DNA of 64,000 nt from an uncultured Blautia sp. (GTDB lineage Bacteria; Bacillota; Clostridia; Lachnospirales; Lachnospiraceae). The DNA lies in contig NZ_CAKRNY010000005.1 of assembly GCF_934371575.1 (NCBI RefSeq), positions 1-64,000 on the forward strand, given 5' to 3'. Below are positions 18,901 to 27,308 of the stretch, piece by piece; positions within the stretch are counted from its first letter, which is position 1, and each line of letters opens with the position of its first letter. Both the position numbers and the translations under genes were made by a program. The notes beneath the pieces were generated by a model. That model was not told the origin of the DNA. It saw only the letters and a list, made by a program, of their open reading frames with translations, and made no database searches.

Positions 18901-19256
18901 GGCTGGTTCAGGCAGACAGGGAGCTGGTAGAGAAAATGGATAGTTCTTATGTGTCCCTTCCGGTGTCCTTTAACAAGGATGGAAGCTTCCGCAGGAATTC
19001 TTCCGTTGCCACAAGAGAGCAGTTTGACATTCTGAACCGTTATGTAAAAACAAAGATTTCCCATATTCGAAAGGCTATTCTTTCAGGAGACGCGCAGGTT
19101 TCTCCTTATATGCTGGGAAAGAAAAATGCCTGTACCTATTGTCCTTACAGTGGGGTATGCGGATTTGACATGGAAATCCCCGGATATGAATTTCGCAGGC
19201 TGAAAAGCTTTTCAGATGAAGAACTGTGGAATACATTTGGAAAGGAGGTGGAGTGA
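15927..19256 (+). CDS. addB: ATP-dependent helicase/nuclease subunit B (AddB)
   Basis: AddB partners AddA in end resection and Chi recognition during double-strand break repair, the Firmicute equivalent of RecBCD. The 1109-residue protein has an N-terminal Walker A-like GSSGIGKT (about 8-15), a dead helicase-like centre and a C-terminal nuclease domain with DYKTGN. The four cysteines of the 4Fe-4S staple are present: C772 (YSACAFAHF) and C1069, C1072 and C1078 (CTYCPYSGVC). The start is GTG at 15927, behind AAGGAGGA; an out-of-frame ATG overlaps it and reads into a stop after six codons. addA follows immediately. Confidence 0.96.
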   Translation: MSLQFIIGSSGIGKTHYACEYIIRESLENPQCLYYMIVPEQFTMQTQKNVVEMHPGKGILNIDVLSFERLAYRIFEEVGGAQEVLLDDTGKSMVLQKLVQQHKKNLPYLGSQMNKPGYLDEVKSLISEFMQYDIHEDDLENMLGKAGQESLLYMKMQDVGILYQAFLQYLEGHYMTGEGVMDALKKAVPFSSKLRNAVLLLDGFTGFTPVQMNVIQELLAVCSKVLVTVTLDAGENPLQKGKPHQLFYMSRKMIHALSGLTSDLDEPVLLREKKKGRFQKAPALGFLEQHLFRYKKASYGKEQDEIRIFAAESPIKEMEETARRIRRMVREEGMKYGEIAVITGNLEAYKSISAQVFEEARIPFFLDEKHTILMNPFVEYIRSALEMAAKDFSYESVFRYLRCEMSAITREQADMLENYVLALGIRGYKKWSEKWIRVYRTMREEDIAVLNESREIFVNEVEALAKGFTSGKKKVCEYCYSLYQFITDCEIQKKLKEQELLFKEKGEKALEKEYAQIYGIVMELLDRMVEILGEEEITRTEFVQLLETGFAKSKVALIPPSMDQVLIGDMERTRLKEIKALFFVGVNEGNIPKNTDSGGMLTQMDREFFAEEGMELAPGPKELMNTQRFYLYLNLTKPSRYLTLSYCFSNGKGEPLSPAYLIHSIQGLYPGLDIKNAGDEEFSLNSMELPATSLECFLKGLTEGALGKGEPLYSELYSWYLRNPKYGTIAKKLVEASRTRKPADLISESVAKVLYGEVSPYSATRLERYSACAFAHFLQYGLKLTERAEYEFRAMDMGNIMHKVLEQLIREVNREKLSLTELSDEKRDALADLLVDKVSADYGNTILKSSARNEYMIQRTKRMVRRTVWAIQEQLKAGEFEPEGVEVVFQGGRIDRVDTMETDDGKLYVRVIDYKTGNTSFDLVSLYHGLQLQLMVYMDGALTVEKNKHKDKEVIPAGVFYYNIKDPMIQEKIDADVDTVRQKVLKELKMNGLVQADRELVEKMDSSYVSLPVSFNKDGSFRRNSSVATREQFDILNRYVKTKISHIRKAILSGDAQVSPYMLGKKNACTYCPYSGVCGFDMEIPGYEFRRLKSFSDEELWNTFGKEVE

Positions 19257-19257
19257 G

Positions 19258-22200
19258 ATGTCTGTGAATTGGACAAAGGAACAGGAACAGGTTATCCGGT
19301 TAAGAAACCGGAACATTCTGGTCAGTGCGGCGGCTGGCTCAGGTAAAACGGCAGTGCTGGTGCAGCGAATCCTGGAAAAGGTTATGGATCCCCGGAATCC
19401 TGTTGATATTGACAGACTGCTGATCATGACCTTTACACGGGCCGCTGCAGGGGAAATGAGAGAGCGAATTGCAAATGCACTTGAGGATGCACTTTACCGA
19501 AATCCGGATAATGAGCATTTGCAGCGTCAGACCACCCTGATCCACACAGCTCAGATTACGACAATTGATGGATTCTGTGCTTATGTGATTCGAAATTACT
19601 TTCATCTTATCGGACTGGATCCCGGTTATCGGACTGGAGAAGAAGGGGAACTGAAGCTTCTGAAGGAAGATGTGATGAAAGAGCTTCTGGAAGCTTACTA
19701 CGCCAGAGGAGAAGAAAAATTTAAATATTTCATAGAGTGTTATGCTTCCGGCAAATCGGATGAAGGGATTAAGGAGCTGATCTATTCTTTGTATAATGCG
19801 GCAATGAGTAATCCTTATCCGGATGAATGGCTGGAAAAATGTATAGATAGTTATAGAAATACGGATTTAGAAGAGATAAAAACGTCAGAATGGATGAACC
19901 TGTTATGGAAAAATGTTCTGGAAGATATCTGCCAGGCAGAGAATCTTGTGGAGGAAGCCAGAGAACTCTGCAATATACCTGGTGGTCCTTATTTGTATGA
20001 GGAAGCGCTGGAGAGTGATCTGCTTCTTATCCGTGAAACGAAAGAAAAGGTGGAAGCAGGGGATTTTGACGGTATAAGGGCGCTTCTTGGAAATCCTTCC
20101 TTTGCAAGACTTTCAGCGAAGAAACCAAAAGAACCTGTGGATGATATGTTAAAGGAACAGGTGAAAGGGCTGCGGGAAAGTGCAAAGGGAATCTTAAAGG
20201 ACATTGGTTCCAGATATTTTACAGTGAAAGAGGAAGAGCTTCCGCTGCTTCTTTCATCCTGTCTTGAGCCGGTGGAAATGCTGGTAGAGCTTACCAGGGA
20301 GTTTATCCGCCTTTATGGTGAGAAAAAACGGGAAAAAAACATTCTGGACTTTACAGATATGGAACATTTTGCCTTGGAAATCCTTACAGGACAAGAAGGA
20401 AAAAGTCCGGCTGCCCGTGAACTTTCACTGAAGTACGATGAAGTTATGGTGGACGAATATCAGGACAGCAACCTTGTGCAGGAGATGATCACAAACTGTG
20501 TGTCCGGCTGGGCAGATGGCAGAAAAAATATATTTATGGTTGGAGATGTGAAGCAGAGCATATACAGATTCCGTCTTGCCAGACCGGAGCTTTTTATGGA
20601 AAAATATAAAAAGTACAGTTTAACGGACAGTGATGAACAGAGAATTGATCTTCATAAAAATTTCAGAAGCAGATCTCAGGTACTGGATTGTGCCAATTAT
20701 ATTTTTCGTCAGATCATGGGAGAGGGACTCGGCGGAATTGCCTATGATGATGCAGCTGCCCTTTATCCGGGGGCTCAGTTTCCAGAAGGAAGCAAAGAAG
20801 CGTTCCTTTCAACAGAGGTGCTTCTTGTGGAAAAGGATGCAGAGGAACTGGAAGACCTGATGGATGGCCGGGATGCAAGGGAACTGGAAGCGCTTGCCAT
20901 CTCCCACCGCATAAAGGAAATTGTGGGTAAAGAGCTGATCCTGGATAAGGAGACTAAGGAATACCGGCCGGTTCGCTATGGAGATATTGTAATTCTTCTG
21001 CGCAGTGCATCCGGCTGGTCAGAGACATTCACAGAGGTATTGTCGGCACATGGGATTCCTGTATATGCTGCCTCAAAAACAGGATATTTTTCTGCATTGG
21101 AAGTGGTTACAATCCTGAATTATCTTCAGATATGCGATAATCCGCTGCAGGATATTCCAATGACCGGCGTGCTCCGCTCACCCATTGTGGGCTGTACCAC
21201 ACAGGAGCTTGCAATACTGAGAGAGACATTTCCGGAAGGAATGATATATGAAAGTGTGCTGGGTTATCTGGAAAAATATAAAGGTACATCAGAGGAAGCC
21301 CATGCACTTTATCAGAAACTGCATACTTTTATCTCATTGTTGAATGAACTTCGGAATCTTGCTGTGTATACACCGGTTCATGAGCTGATCCTGGAAATTC
21401 TTCGAAGAACCGGTTATGGCAATTATGCAAAAGCTCTTCCAAACGGTGCACAGCGCAGTGCCAATCTTGCCATGCTGGTGGAAAAGGCAATGGATTATGA
21501 GAAGACAAGCTATCGTGGACTGTTTAACTTTGTGCGGTATATTGAACACTTACAGAAATATGAGGTGGATTACGGGGAAGTGAATCTTTCCGGCGCAGGA
21601 GAAGGCTCTGTGGAGATTATGACGATTCATAAAAGTAAGGGCCTGGAATTTCCGGTTGTAATTCTTGCAGGAATGGGAAAACAGTTTAATTTTCAGGATC
21701 TGAATGCCCGCCTTCTCATTCATCCCGAGTACGGGCTTGGTGCGGATGCTATTTTGCCTGACAAAAGAATGATCGTTTCCACACTGAACAAACAAGTAAT
21801 ACGAAGAAAGCTGCTTGAAGAAAGTCTTGGAGAGGAAATCCGTATTCTGTATGTAGCCCTTACCCGTGCAAAAGAGAAACTGATCATGACGGGAACGATT
21901 TCTAATCTGGAAAAAGAAATGATGTATTTGTCCAGATTCCGTGAAAAGGAAGATGAGCTTCTTCCTGTGGAGACAAGGCTGAAGGCAAAAAACTACTGGG
22001 ATTATGTTTTGCCGGCTCTTTCCAGACACCGCTGTATGGATGATCTTTACAGGGAATTTGGTTTGCTGCCGCCCTCTGATAATTCCCTTTATCATGACCA
22101 GGCGGAATTTGAAGTTAAGCGGATCACTGCCAGGATGCTGGCTGACGCAGAAGTGGCAGAACAGGCTTTTGACCAGATGGAGGACAGTGTCCTTGAATTC

Positions 22201-22959
22201 TGGGACTGCGAAAAAGTAATCGATCAACAGATCCGTCAGGAACTGGAAAAACGGTTTGGATTTGTATATCCCTATGAAAGCAGGAGGGATATTCCGGTTA
22301 AGGTCAGTGTGTCAGATCTGAAAAAGAGAAGCTATCACGAAGAAACAGATTTTGAGGAAGCAGTTTACTTTGAGCCGGATATAGTACCTTTGATTCCAAG
22401 ATTTGTGGAGGAGAAAAAAGAAGAAGGGGGCGAGTTCACAGGTTCTGCAAGAGGTACAGCATATCACCGTGTTATGGAGTGTATTGAGTACAATAAAACG
22501 GACAGTGCAGAACAGCTGAAGGAACAGCTCCATTCCCTTGTTCAGAATAAGAAAATGACTGCTGCAGAAGCAGAATGTGTTTGCATTTCTGATATTCGTG
22601 CGTTTGTGGAATGTGATCTTGGACAGCGGATGAAAAAAGCCGCCGTGGAAGGCAGACTTTTCCGTGAACAGCCCTTTGTTATTTCCAGAAGTGCGGCTGA
22701 AATAGAGGAAACCTGGGATCCACAGGAACGTGTGCTTGTACAGGGAATTATCGACGCTTATTTTCTGGAAGAAGATGAGATTATTCTGGTGGATTATAAG
22801 ACAGATCGTGTACGCCGAAACGAAGAGCAGATGCTGATCGACCGGTACCATACCCAACTGGAGGATTACGCCCAGGCGCTTCAGCGTATGACCGGAAGAA
22901 AGGTAAAAGAGAAATATATTTATTCGTTTACGTTAAAAAAAGCAATATTGTTATTATAG
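19258..22959 (+). CDS. addA: ATP-dependent helicase/nuclease subunit A (AddA)
   Basis: AddA is the motor and one of two nucleases of the AddAB break-resection complex. The 1233-residue protein carries UvrD-type helicase motifs: Walker A SAAAGSGKTAVL (about 22-33), Walker B VMVDEYQDSN near 396, MTIHKSKGLEFPVV near 787 and VALTRAKEKL near 865. A RecB-type nuclease domain ends it, with VDYKTDRV near 1178. The ATG at 19258 sits one base after the addB stop and its ribosome-binding site AAAGGAGGTG is inside addB, so translation is coupled. The longer in-frame start at 19216 lies within addB and is unlikely. Confidence 0.96.
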   Translation: MSVNWTKEQEQVIRLRNRNILVSAAAGSGKTAVLVQRILEKVMDPRNPVDIDRLLIMTFTRAAAGEMRERIANALEDALYRNPDNEHLQRQTTLIHTAQITTIDGFCAYVIRNYFHLIGLDPGYRTGEEGELKLLKEDVMKELLEAYYARGEEKFKYFIECYASGKSDEGIKELIYSLYNAAMSNPYPDEWLEKCIDSYRNTDLEEIKTSEWMNLLWKNVLEDICQAENLVEEARELCNIPGGPYLYEEALESDLLLIRETKEKVEAGDFDGIRALLGNPSFARLSAKKPKEPVDDMLKEQVKGLRESAKGILKDIGSRYFTVKEEELPLLLSSCLEPVEMLVELTREFIRLYGEKKREKNILDFTDMEHFALEILTGQEGKSPAARELSLKYDEVMVDEYQDSNLVQEMITNCVSGWADGRKNIFMVGDVKQSIYRFRLARPELFMEKYKKYSLTDSDEQRIDLHKNFRSRSQVLDCANYIFRQIMGEGLGGIAYDDAAALYPGAQFPEGSKEAFLSTEVLLVEKDAEELEDLMDGRDARELEALAISHRIKEIVGKELILDKETKEYRPVRYGDIVILLRSASGWSETFTEVLSAHGIPVYAASKTGYFSALEVVTILNYLQICDNPLQDIPMTGVLRSPIVGCTTQELAILRETFPEGMIYESVLGYLEKYKGTSEEAHALYQKLHTFISLLNELRNLAVYTPVHELILEILRRTGYGNYAKALPNGAQRSANLAMLVEKAMDYEKTSYRGLFNFVRYIEHLQKYEVDYGEVNLSGAGEGSVEIMTIHKSKGLEFPVVILAGMGKQFNFQDLNARLLIHPEYGLGADAILPDKRMIVSTLNKQVIRRKLLEESLGEEIRILYVALTRAKEKLIMTGTISNLEKEMMYLSRFREKEDELLPVETRLKAKNYWDYVLPALSRHRCMDDLYREFGLLPPSDNSLYHDQAEFEVKRITARMLADAEVAEQAFDQMEDSVLEFWDCEKVIDQQIRQELEKRFGFVYPYESRRDIPVKVSVSDLKKRSYHEETDFEEAVYFEPDIVPLIPRFVEEKKEEGGEFTGSARGTAYHRVMECIEYNKTDSAEQLKEQLHSLVQNKKMTAAEAECVCISDIRAFVECDLGQRMKKAAVEGRLFREQPFVISRSAAEIEETWDPQERVLVQGIIDAYFLEEDEIILVDYKTDRVRRNEEQMLIDRYHTQLEDYAQALQRMTGRKVKEKYIYSFTLKKAILLL

Positions 22960-22970
22960 ATGATATAGTG

Positions 22971-23002
22971 CAGGGGACCGGAGCGTTACTTCCGGTCCCC
23001 TG
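22971..23002. terminator. Perfect 12-bp hairpin between convergent addA and rsmF-type gene
   Basis: CAGGGGACCGGA at 22971-22982 and TCCGGTCCCCTG at 22991-23002 form a very GC-rich stem with an eight-base loop between two converging genes. No T tract follows on either strand, so a shared bidirectional terminator is likely but not certain. Confidence 0.5.
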
Positions 23003-23044
23003 TCTGGCCAGGGAGAGCTGATTATGGCAGCTAAAAATCAAGCC

Positions 23045-24454
23045 TTATACTCTCCACCCTGCCGGATATTTATTTTTCAGAATTCCGTTCACAAGTTTTC
23101 CAAAGCCGAGAGGATATCCTTCCACACAAAGTAAATGCCACCCCTTTGCGTGAGCAGACTCAAAAGGTTCAATGTTAAGTGTTTCCCCCTTTAAGTAGCG
23201 TTCCAGTCTTGGATCATCTGCGGAAAGAGAAATTACAGCTTCAGCTTCATCTTTCAGAAAAGCAAGTGCCAGTGGCTGAGACGGCTCAAAACGGTTTTTC
23301 TTTAAATCTCCCAGATAAAGACCATTGCGAATAAAGTTAATTCCTCTGAAGTTACAGGAAACAGATGGAAGGTAATAAACTTTGTCTGCACGGATCTCTA
23401 CCCGATTACAGTCAAATTTCTGACCTCCCAGAGTTTTCAGACCGATTTCTCCAAAAAATTCCTCCATATATTTGCGCACATCTGCAGGCAGACGATTCCC
23501 TTTAGATACCATGGCAGAAGGTCCGGCCTGTCCTTCTTTTTGCAGAAGAGCAAGAAAATGTCCTTCTCCCTGCATTTTGTGCGGGAAAATACGGATGCAT
23601 TTCTCAAGCTGTGGATTACCGTCTCCCCATTCTGGTCTTCCGGTAGAAAAGCCCTCGTAATTTTCCATGGAAACAAGAGAAAGCTCAGGACGTTCTTTCA
23701 GAAGCCAGGAGATAACCTGTTCATCCTCGCATGGTGCAAAGGTACAGGTAGAATAAAGCATCTGTCCTCCCGGCTGAAGCATATCTGCTGCATTCAGGCA
23801 TAACTGCTTCTGGATTTTTGAAAGCTCTTCTGATTTCTCCGGAGTCCAGTCTTTTGCAAGAGCCTCTTCCTTGCGAAACATTCCCTCTCCGGAGCAGGGG
23901 GCATCCAGGATGATTTTATGGAAAAATTCCGGGAAATTTTTTACCATTTTTTCAGGATTTTCATTTGTAACAAAAAGATTTGGAATTCCAAACAACTCCA
24001 GATTGCGAAGCAGTGCCCTGGCCCTGGATGTACTGATATCGTTTGCAACAAGAAGTCCCTTCCCCTTTAGCGCTGAGCCCACAGCAGTTGCTTTTCCGCC
24101 AGGTGCGGCACACATGTCCAATACATATTCCCCTGGTTTAACAGGAATACGGGAAGCTGGTGTCATGGCACTTGGCTCCTGAAGATAATAAAGTCCTGCC
24201 TGATAAAGGGGGCAGCGGGAAGGACGCACGTCCTCACTGTAAAAATATCCGTTGGAAATCCAGGGGATTTTTTTTACCTCAAAGGGAACAATTTTCTCAA
24301 ATTCTTCACAGGAAAGCTTCGCTGTATTTACACGCAGCCCATAAGTACGGGGCTGGTCGTATGCAAACAGAAAGTTCTCATAATCCTCTTTTAACATATC
24401 TTTCATTCTGTCCAGAAAAGCCTGGTGCAGAACCATTGATTTATCTGAATCCAT
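23045..24454 (-). CDS. rsmF: RsmF-type rRNA cytosine-C5 methyltransferase
   Basis: A 469-residue NOL1/NOP2/Sun-family RNA m5C methyltransferase. The SAM-binding motif VLDMCAAPGGKATAVGSAL (about 110-128) is diagnostic, followed by the two family cysteines in DAPCSGEGMF (about 190) and YSTCTFAPCEDE (about 240). A C-terminal extension of about 170 residues resembles the RNA-binding domains of RsmF/YebU, including YLPSVSCNFRGINFIRNGLY. The family methylates 16S rRNA; the exact cytosine is inferred from the family name only. AAGGAG precedes the ATG. The gene stands alone, convergent with addA. Confidence 0.9.
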   Translation of the reverse strand: MDSDKSMVLHQAFLDRMKDMLKEDYENFLFAYDQPRTYGLRVNTAKLSCEEFEKIVPFEVKKIPWISNGYFYSEDVRPSRCPLYQAGLYYLQEPSAMTPASRIPVKPGEYVLDMCAAPGGKATAVGSALKGKGLLVANDISTSRARALLRNLELFGIPNLFVTNENPEKMVKNFPEFFHKIILDAPCSGEGMFRKEEALAKDWTPEKSEELSKIQKQLCLNAADMLQPGGQMLYSTCTFAPCEDEQVISWLLKERPELSLVSMENYEGFSTGRPEWGDGNPQLEKCIRIFPHKMQGEGHFLALLQKEGQAGPSAMVSKGNRLPADVRKYMEEFFGEIGLKTLGGQKFDCNRVEIRADKVYYLPSVSCNFRGINFIRNGLYLGDLKKNRFEPSQPLALAFLKDEAEAVISLSADDPRLERYLKGETLNIEPFESAHAKGWHLLCVEGYPLGFGKLVNGILKNKYPAGWRV

Positions 24455-24521
24455 AGGGAAAACTCCTTATTTTTGTATTCTGATTTAACAGTATAATAGA
24501 TGAGCAGGTATAAGTCAAACA

Positions 24522-24599
24522 CATAACTGCAATTGAAAAAATCAGGGTATAACTGCAATTGAAAAAATCAGGGTATAACTGCAATTGAAAAAATCAGGG
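24522..24599 (+). repeat. Three tandem copies of a 26-bp repeat
   Basis: Units at 24522-24547, 24548-24573 and 24574-24599 are identical apart from the first base. Each contains TAACTGCAATTG followed by an A run and ATCAGGG. The array lies between the divergent rsmF-type and pseudouridine synthase genes, upstream of a weak TACAAT -10 box at 24624. Confidence 0.95.
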
Positions 24600-24679
24600 A
24601 TTTTATAAAAATATAGTTTGTGTTACAATGATTGCGTGATATCATATGAAAAACAAAGTAAAGAGACAGGTTTGAAAGC

Positions 24680-25609
24680 ATGGAAAGATATCTTGAAATA
24701 AAAGCTGCAGAGCCTTGTAAAGTGGAAGATCTTCTTCGCATTCAGGCTAAACTTACCAGGAAGCAGATCAGCCAGGCAAAATTCAGAACAGGAGGAATCT
24801 GTAAAAACGGGAAACAGTGCAGAGTAACAGAATGCGCAGTTTACGGAGATGTGATACGGGTTTGCCTGGAGATGAAGGAAACGGATTCCAGACAGCTGGA
24901 GTCACCGTCAGAAAAGTCATCCGATTTTTCAGAAAACCTGCAGATCCTGTATGAGGACCAGGATATTCTGGCTGTAAATAAACCTGCAGGAGTAGTGACT
25001 CATCCATCCGGAAGCCATTACAGGGACAGTCTTTCCAATCAGATTGCAGCCTATTTTCGAAGCAAAGGGGAAGCTACCCGAATTCGTTCTATTGGAAGAC
25101 TGGACAGGGAGACCTCCGGGATTTTATTATTTGCCAGAAATCAGGTTGCGGCGGCAAGACTGCAGAAACAGCGGGAAGAGGGAAGATTGCAAAAAACATA
25201 TCTGGCGATTGTGGAGGGAAAATTTCCGGAGAATGATATCCGGAAAATTGAAATCCCAATTGCTCCGGATCCGGAGAATCCTGTGAAAATGGTGATTTCC
25301 CCGGATGGTACACTTCCAGGAAGTAAAAATGCAGTTACTTATTGCAAGGTGGTGAAAAATTACCCAAATAAGTCTCTTATACAGCTCCATCTGGAAACAG
25401 GGCGAACACACCAGATCCGTGTTCATATGGCAGGCCTTGGACATCCTCTTTTAGGTGACACTTTGTATAATGAAAAGAGAAACCAGGAACTGTTTAAAAG
25501 GGCTGCACTTCATGCCTGGAAGCTTGTTTTTTATCATCCCTTTTCGGATGAAAAAATTGTTCTGGAAGCACCCTTTCCGACTGATTTTTGTTTATTTTGT
25601 TATCATTAA
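24680..25609 (+). CDS. RluA family pseudouridine synthase
   Basis: A 309-residue enzyme that isomerises specific uridines in rRNA or tRNA to pseudouridine. An S4-like N-terminal region (about 1-65) is followed by the catalytic domain, with ILAVNKPAGVVTHPS near 95, the motif RLDRETSGILLF carrying the catalytic Asp near 143, and LETGRTHQIRVHMAGLGHPLLGD near 235. RluA, RluC and RluD relatives differ mainly outside these motifs, so the target base is not assigned. The start has only a weak ribosome-binding site (GAGACAGG). A secreted amidase gene follows 35 bases downstream. Confidence 0.92.
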   Translation: MERYLEIKAAEPCKVEDLLRIQAKLTRKQISQAKFRTGGICKNGKQCRVTECAVYGDVIRVCLEMKETDSRQLESPSEKSSDFSENLQILYEDQDILAVNKPAGVVTHPSGSHYRDSLSNQIAAYFRSKGEATRIRSIGRLDRETSGILLFARNQVAAARLQKQREEGRLQKTYLAIVEGKFPENDIRKIEIPIAPDPENPVKMVISPDGTLPGSKNAVTYCKVVKNYPNKSLIQLHLETGRTHQIRVHMAGLGHPLLGDTLYNEKRNQELFKRAALHAWKLVFYHPFSDEKIVLEAPFPTDFCLFCYH

Positions 25610-25644
25610 AGGGGAATTATATTTGATATGAAGGAGAAAAAGAT

Positions 25645-26778
25645 ATGAAGAAGAAAAGAATATTGTTTGGTATACTGCTTACCTTATCAATTGTAATGAC
25701 TGGTATTTGTGGTTCTTACACTGCCAGCGCAGAAGCAGAAAGAGAAACCTTTACCAAGAAAAATGTGGTGGTACTGGATCCTGGTCATGGAGGAGCAGAT
25801 TCCGGATCCTATGAGGTACATAAGGGACATGTGTACAATGAATCGGTTATTAACTGGAAGATTGCCTGTTACACCATGGAGGAACTGAAGAAATATCCGG
25901 ATATAGAAGTTTATATGACACGTACCAAAAATCAGAATAAAGGTCTTGTTTCCAGAGTACTTACAGCGAAATCCTATGGTGCGGACCTTCTTGTAAGCCA
26001 GCATGTAAACTCTACCGAAAGTCGTTATGTAAAGGGTGCTTCTGTGCTGATCTCGAAAGGAACATATCGCTCTTATCTGGCTGAAAAAGAAAAGCTTTTT
26101 GGAAAGTGTGTGATAAAAGAACTGACCAGACTGGGACTGACCAGGAGATATTCCGCTACAGGTGGAATGGAATATCGAATGAGTGAGAATGGAAGCCGTT
26201 ATCCTAATGGGGCAAGAAGAGATTACTATGCTATTGTTGCACAGAGTGTGGAACAGAATTTTCCGGGAGTGATTATTGAACATGCCTTTGTTTCCAATCC
26301 ATCTGAAGCCGGTAAATATTTGAAAACAAATAAGCAGCTGAAAAAAATAGGACAGGCAGATGCAAGGGCGATTGTAAGTTATTTTAATCAGGTATCCAAA
26401 ATAGAACCGAAAAAGGACACTGTAATACCGGATAAAAAGAATGGCTGGAAAAAGTCCGGAAAGTATTATTATTACTATATCAAAGGAAAAAAACAGAAAA
26501 ACAGGCTGTTGAATCTGGATGATGGAATCTATTATGTTGACAAAAAGGGACGTCGTTTTTCAGGCTGGAAAACGGTAAATGACGGGCGTTATTATTTCGA
26601 GAAGTCTGAGAATGGAAAGGCACATACCGGCTGGCTGAATAATGGTGGAAAATGGTATTGTTTTAATACAAAAACCGGTGCAATGTATAAAAACTGTACA
26701 GTGAAATCAAGTACCGGCAAGGTATATAAATTTGACGCAAAAGGGATTTGCATTAATAAAATCAGCAATGCTGTTTGA
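25645..26778 (+). CDS. Secreted N-acetylmuramoyl-L-alanine amidase with wall-binding repeats
   Basis: A 377-residue exported peptidoglycan amidase. A signal peptide (MKKKRILFGILLTL..., cleavage near ASA at about 30) leads to an Amidase_3 domain (about 40-250) with the zinc and catalytic residues in VVLDPGHGGADSG, YNESVINWK, SQHVNSTE and IIEHAFVSNP. The C-terminal 110 residues are aromatic repeats of the choline/glucan-binding type (GWKKSGKYYYY, GWKTVNDGRYYF, GWLNNGGKWYCF, then KVYKFDAKG), which anchor such enzymes to wall polymers. AAGGAG precedes the ATG. A strong terminator follows the stop. Confidence 0.92.
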   Translation: MKKKRILFGILLTLSIVMTGICGSYTASAEAERETFTKKNVVVLDPGHGGADSGSYEVHKGHVYNESVINWKIACYTMEELKKYPDIEVYMTRTKNQNKGLVSRVLTAKSYGADLLVSQHVNSTESRYVKGASVLISKGTYRSYLAEKEKLFGKCVIKELTRLGLTRRYSATGGMEYRMSENGSRYPNGARRDYYAIVAQSVEQNFPGVIIEHAFVSNPSEAGKYLKTNKQLKKIGQADARAIVSYFNQVSKIEPKKDTVIPDKKNGWKKSGKYYYYYIKGKKQKNRLLNLDDGIYYVDKKGRRFSGWKTVNDGRYYFEKSENGKAHTGWLNNGGKWYCFNTKTGAMYKNCTVKSSTGKVYKFDAKGICINKISNAV

Positions 26779-26783
26779 TGTGC

Positions 26784-26818
26784 AAAAAACGCTCCAGATC
26801 GGCTGGAGCGTTTTTTAT
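26784..26818 (+). terminator. Rho-independent terminator of amidase gene
   Basis: AAACGCTCCAG and CTGGAGCGTTT form a perfect stem around an ATCGG loop, followed by a T run. Confidence 0.95.
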
Positions 26819-26867
26819 TTTTGGCAGCGACAATATAATAGGTGATACCTACATACCTAAGATAGTA

Positions 26868-26897
26868 TTGACAAAACTATATTATACGATGTATAGT
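26868..26897 (+). promoter_or_regulatory. Promoter of the padR envelope operon
   Basis: TTGACA at 26868-26873 and TATAGT at 26892-26897 with an 18-base spacer, just upstream of an inverted repeat and the padR-type gene. Confidence 0.72.
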
Positions 26898-26898
26898 A

Positions 26899-26922
26899 TT
26901 ATCAATCAAATAATATTGATAA
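26899..26922 (+). promoter_or_regulatory. Candidate PadR operator
   Basis: TTATCAAT-N8-ATTGATAA is a perfect 8-bp inverted repeat directly downstream of the -10 box, at the transcription start region, as expected for autorepression by a PadR dimer. Confidence 0.6.
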
Positions 26923-26949
26923 GCCATATAATATGATTGGAGTGATCAG

Positions 26950-27303
26950 ATGGTATTTAACACAGGGGCTGCACTTCTGGATGCCATTGTCCTGGCGGTT
27001 GTGTCCAAGGAGCCACAAGGTACTTACGGATACAAGATCACCCAGGATGTACGGGGAGTTCTGGATATTTCCGAGTCCACTCTTTATCCGGTGCTGCGCC
27101 GCCTTCAGAAGGATGACTGCCTGGAGGTCTATGATCAGGCCTATGCCGGACGGAACCGCAGATATTATAAGCTGACGGAGAAAGGGCAGGCACAGCTGAA
27201 TTTGTACAAGATTGAGTGGAAGAATTATTCCACGAAGATAAGCAGTATGTTTGAGGCTTCTGACCAGAATGTGGACAGCAGCCGAAAAAGGGAGGAGAAT
27301 TAG
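26950..27303 (+). CDS. PadR family transcriptional regulator
   Basis: A 117-residue winged-helix repressor. The N-terminal helix and HTH (YGYKITQDVRGVLDISESTLYPVLRRLQKDD is split by the recognition helix starting at SESTLYPVLRR, about residues 42-52), the wing (AGRNRRYYKLTEKG, about 66-79) and the C-terminal dimerisation helix are the standard PadR-s2 layout. It leads an operon with DUF1700, DUF4097 and PspC proteins. That gene order is common in Firmicutes and suggests envelope stress or cell-surface sensing, with PadR as local repressor. GGAG lies seven bases before the ATG. Confidence 0.9.
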   Translation: MVFNTGAALLDAIVLAVVSKEPQGTYGYKITQDVRGVLDISESTLYPVLRRLQKDDCLEVYDQAYAGRNRRYYKLTEKGQAQLNLYKIEWKNYSTKISSMFEASDQNVDSSRKREEN

Positions 27304-27308
27304 CAGAT

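Noticed and set aside
24522..24599. Short CRISPR-like array
   Set aside because: Repeats are contiguous, without spacers, and no cas genes are present.
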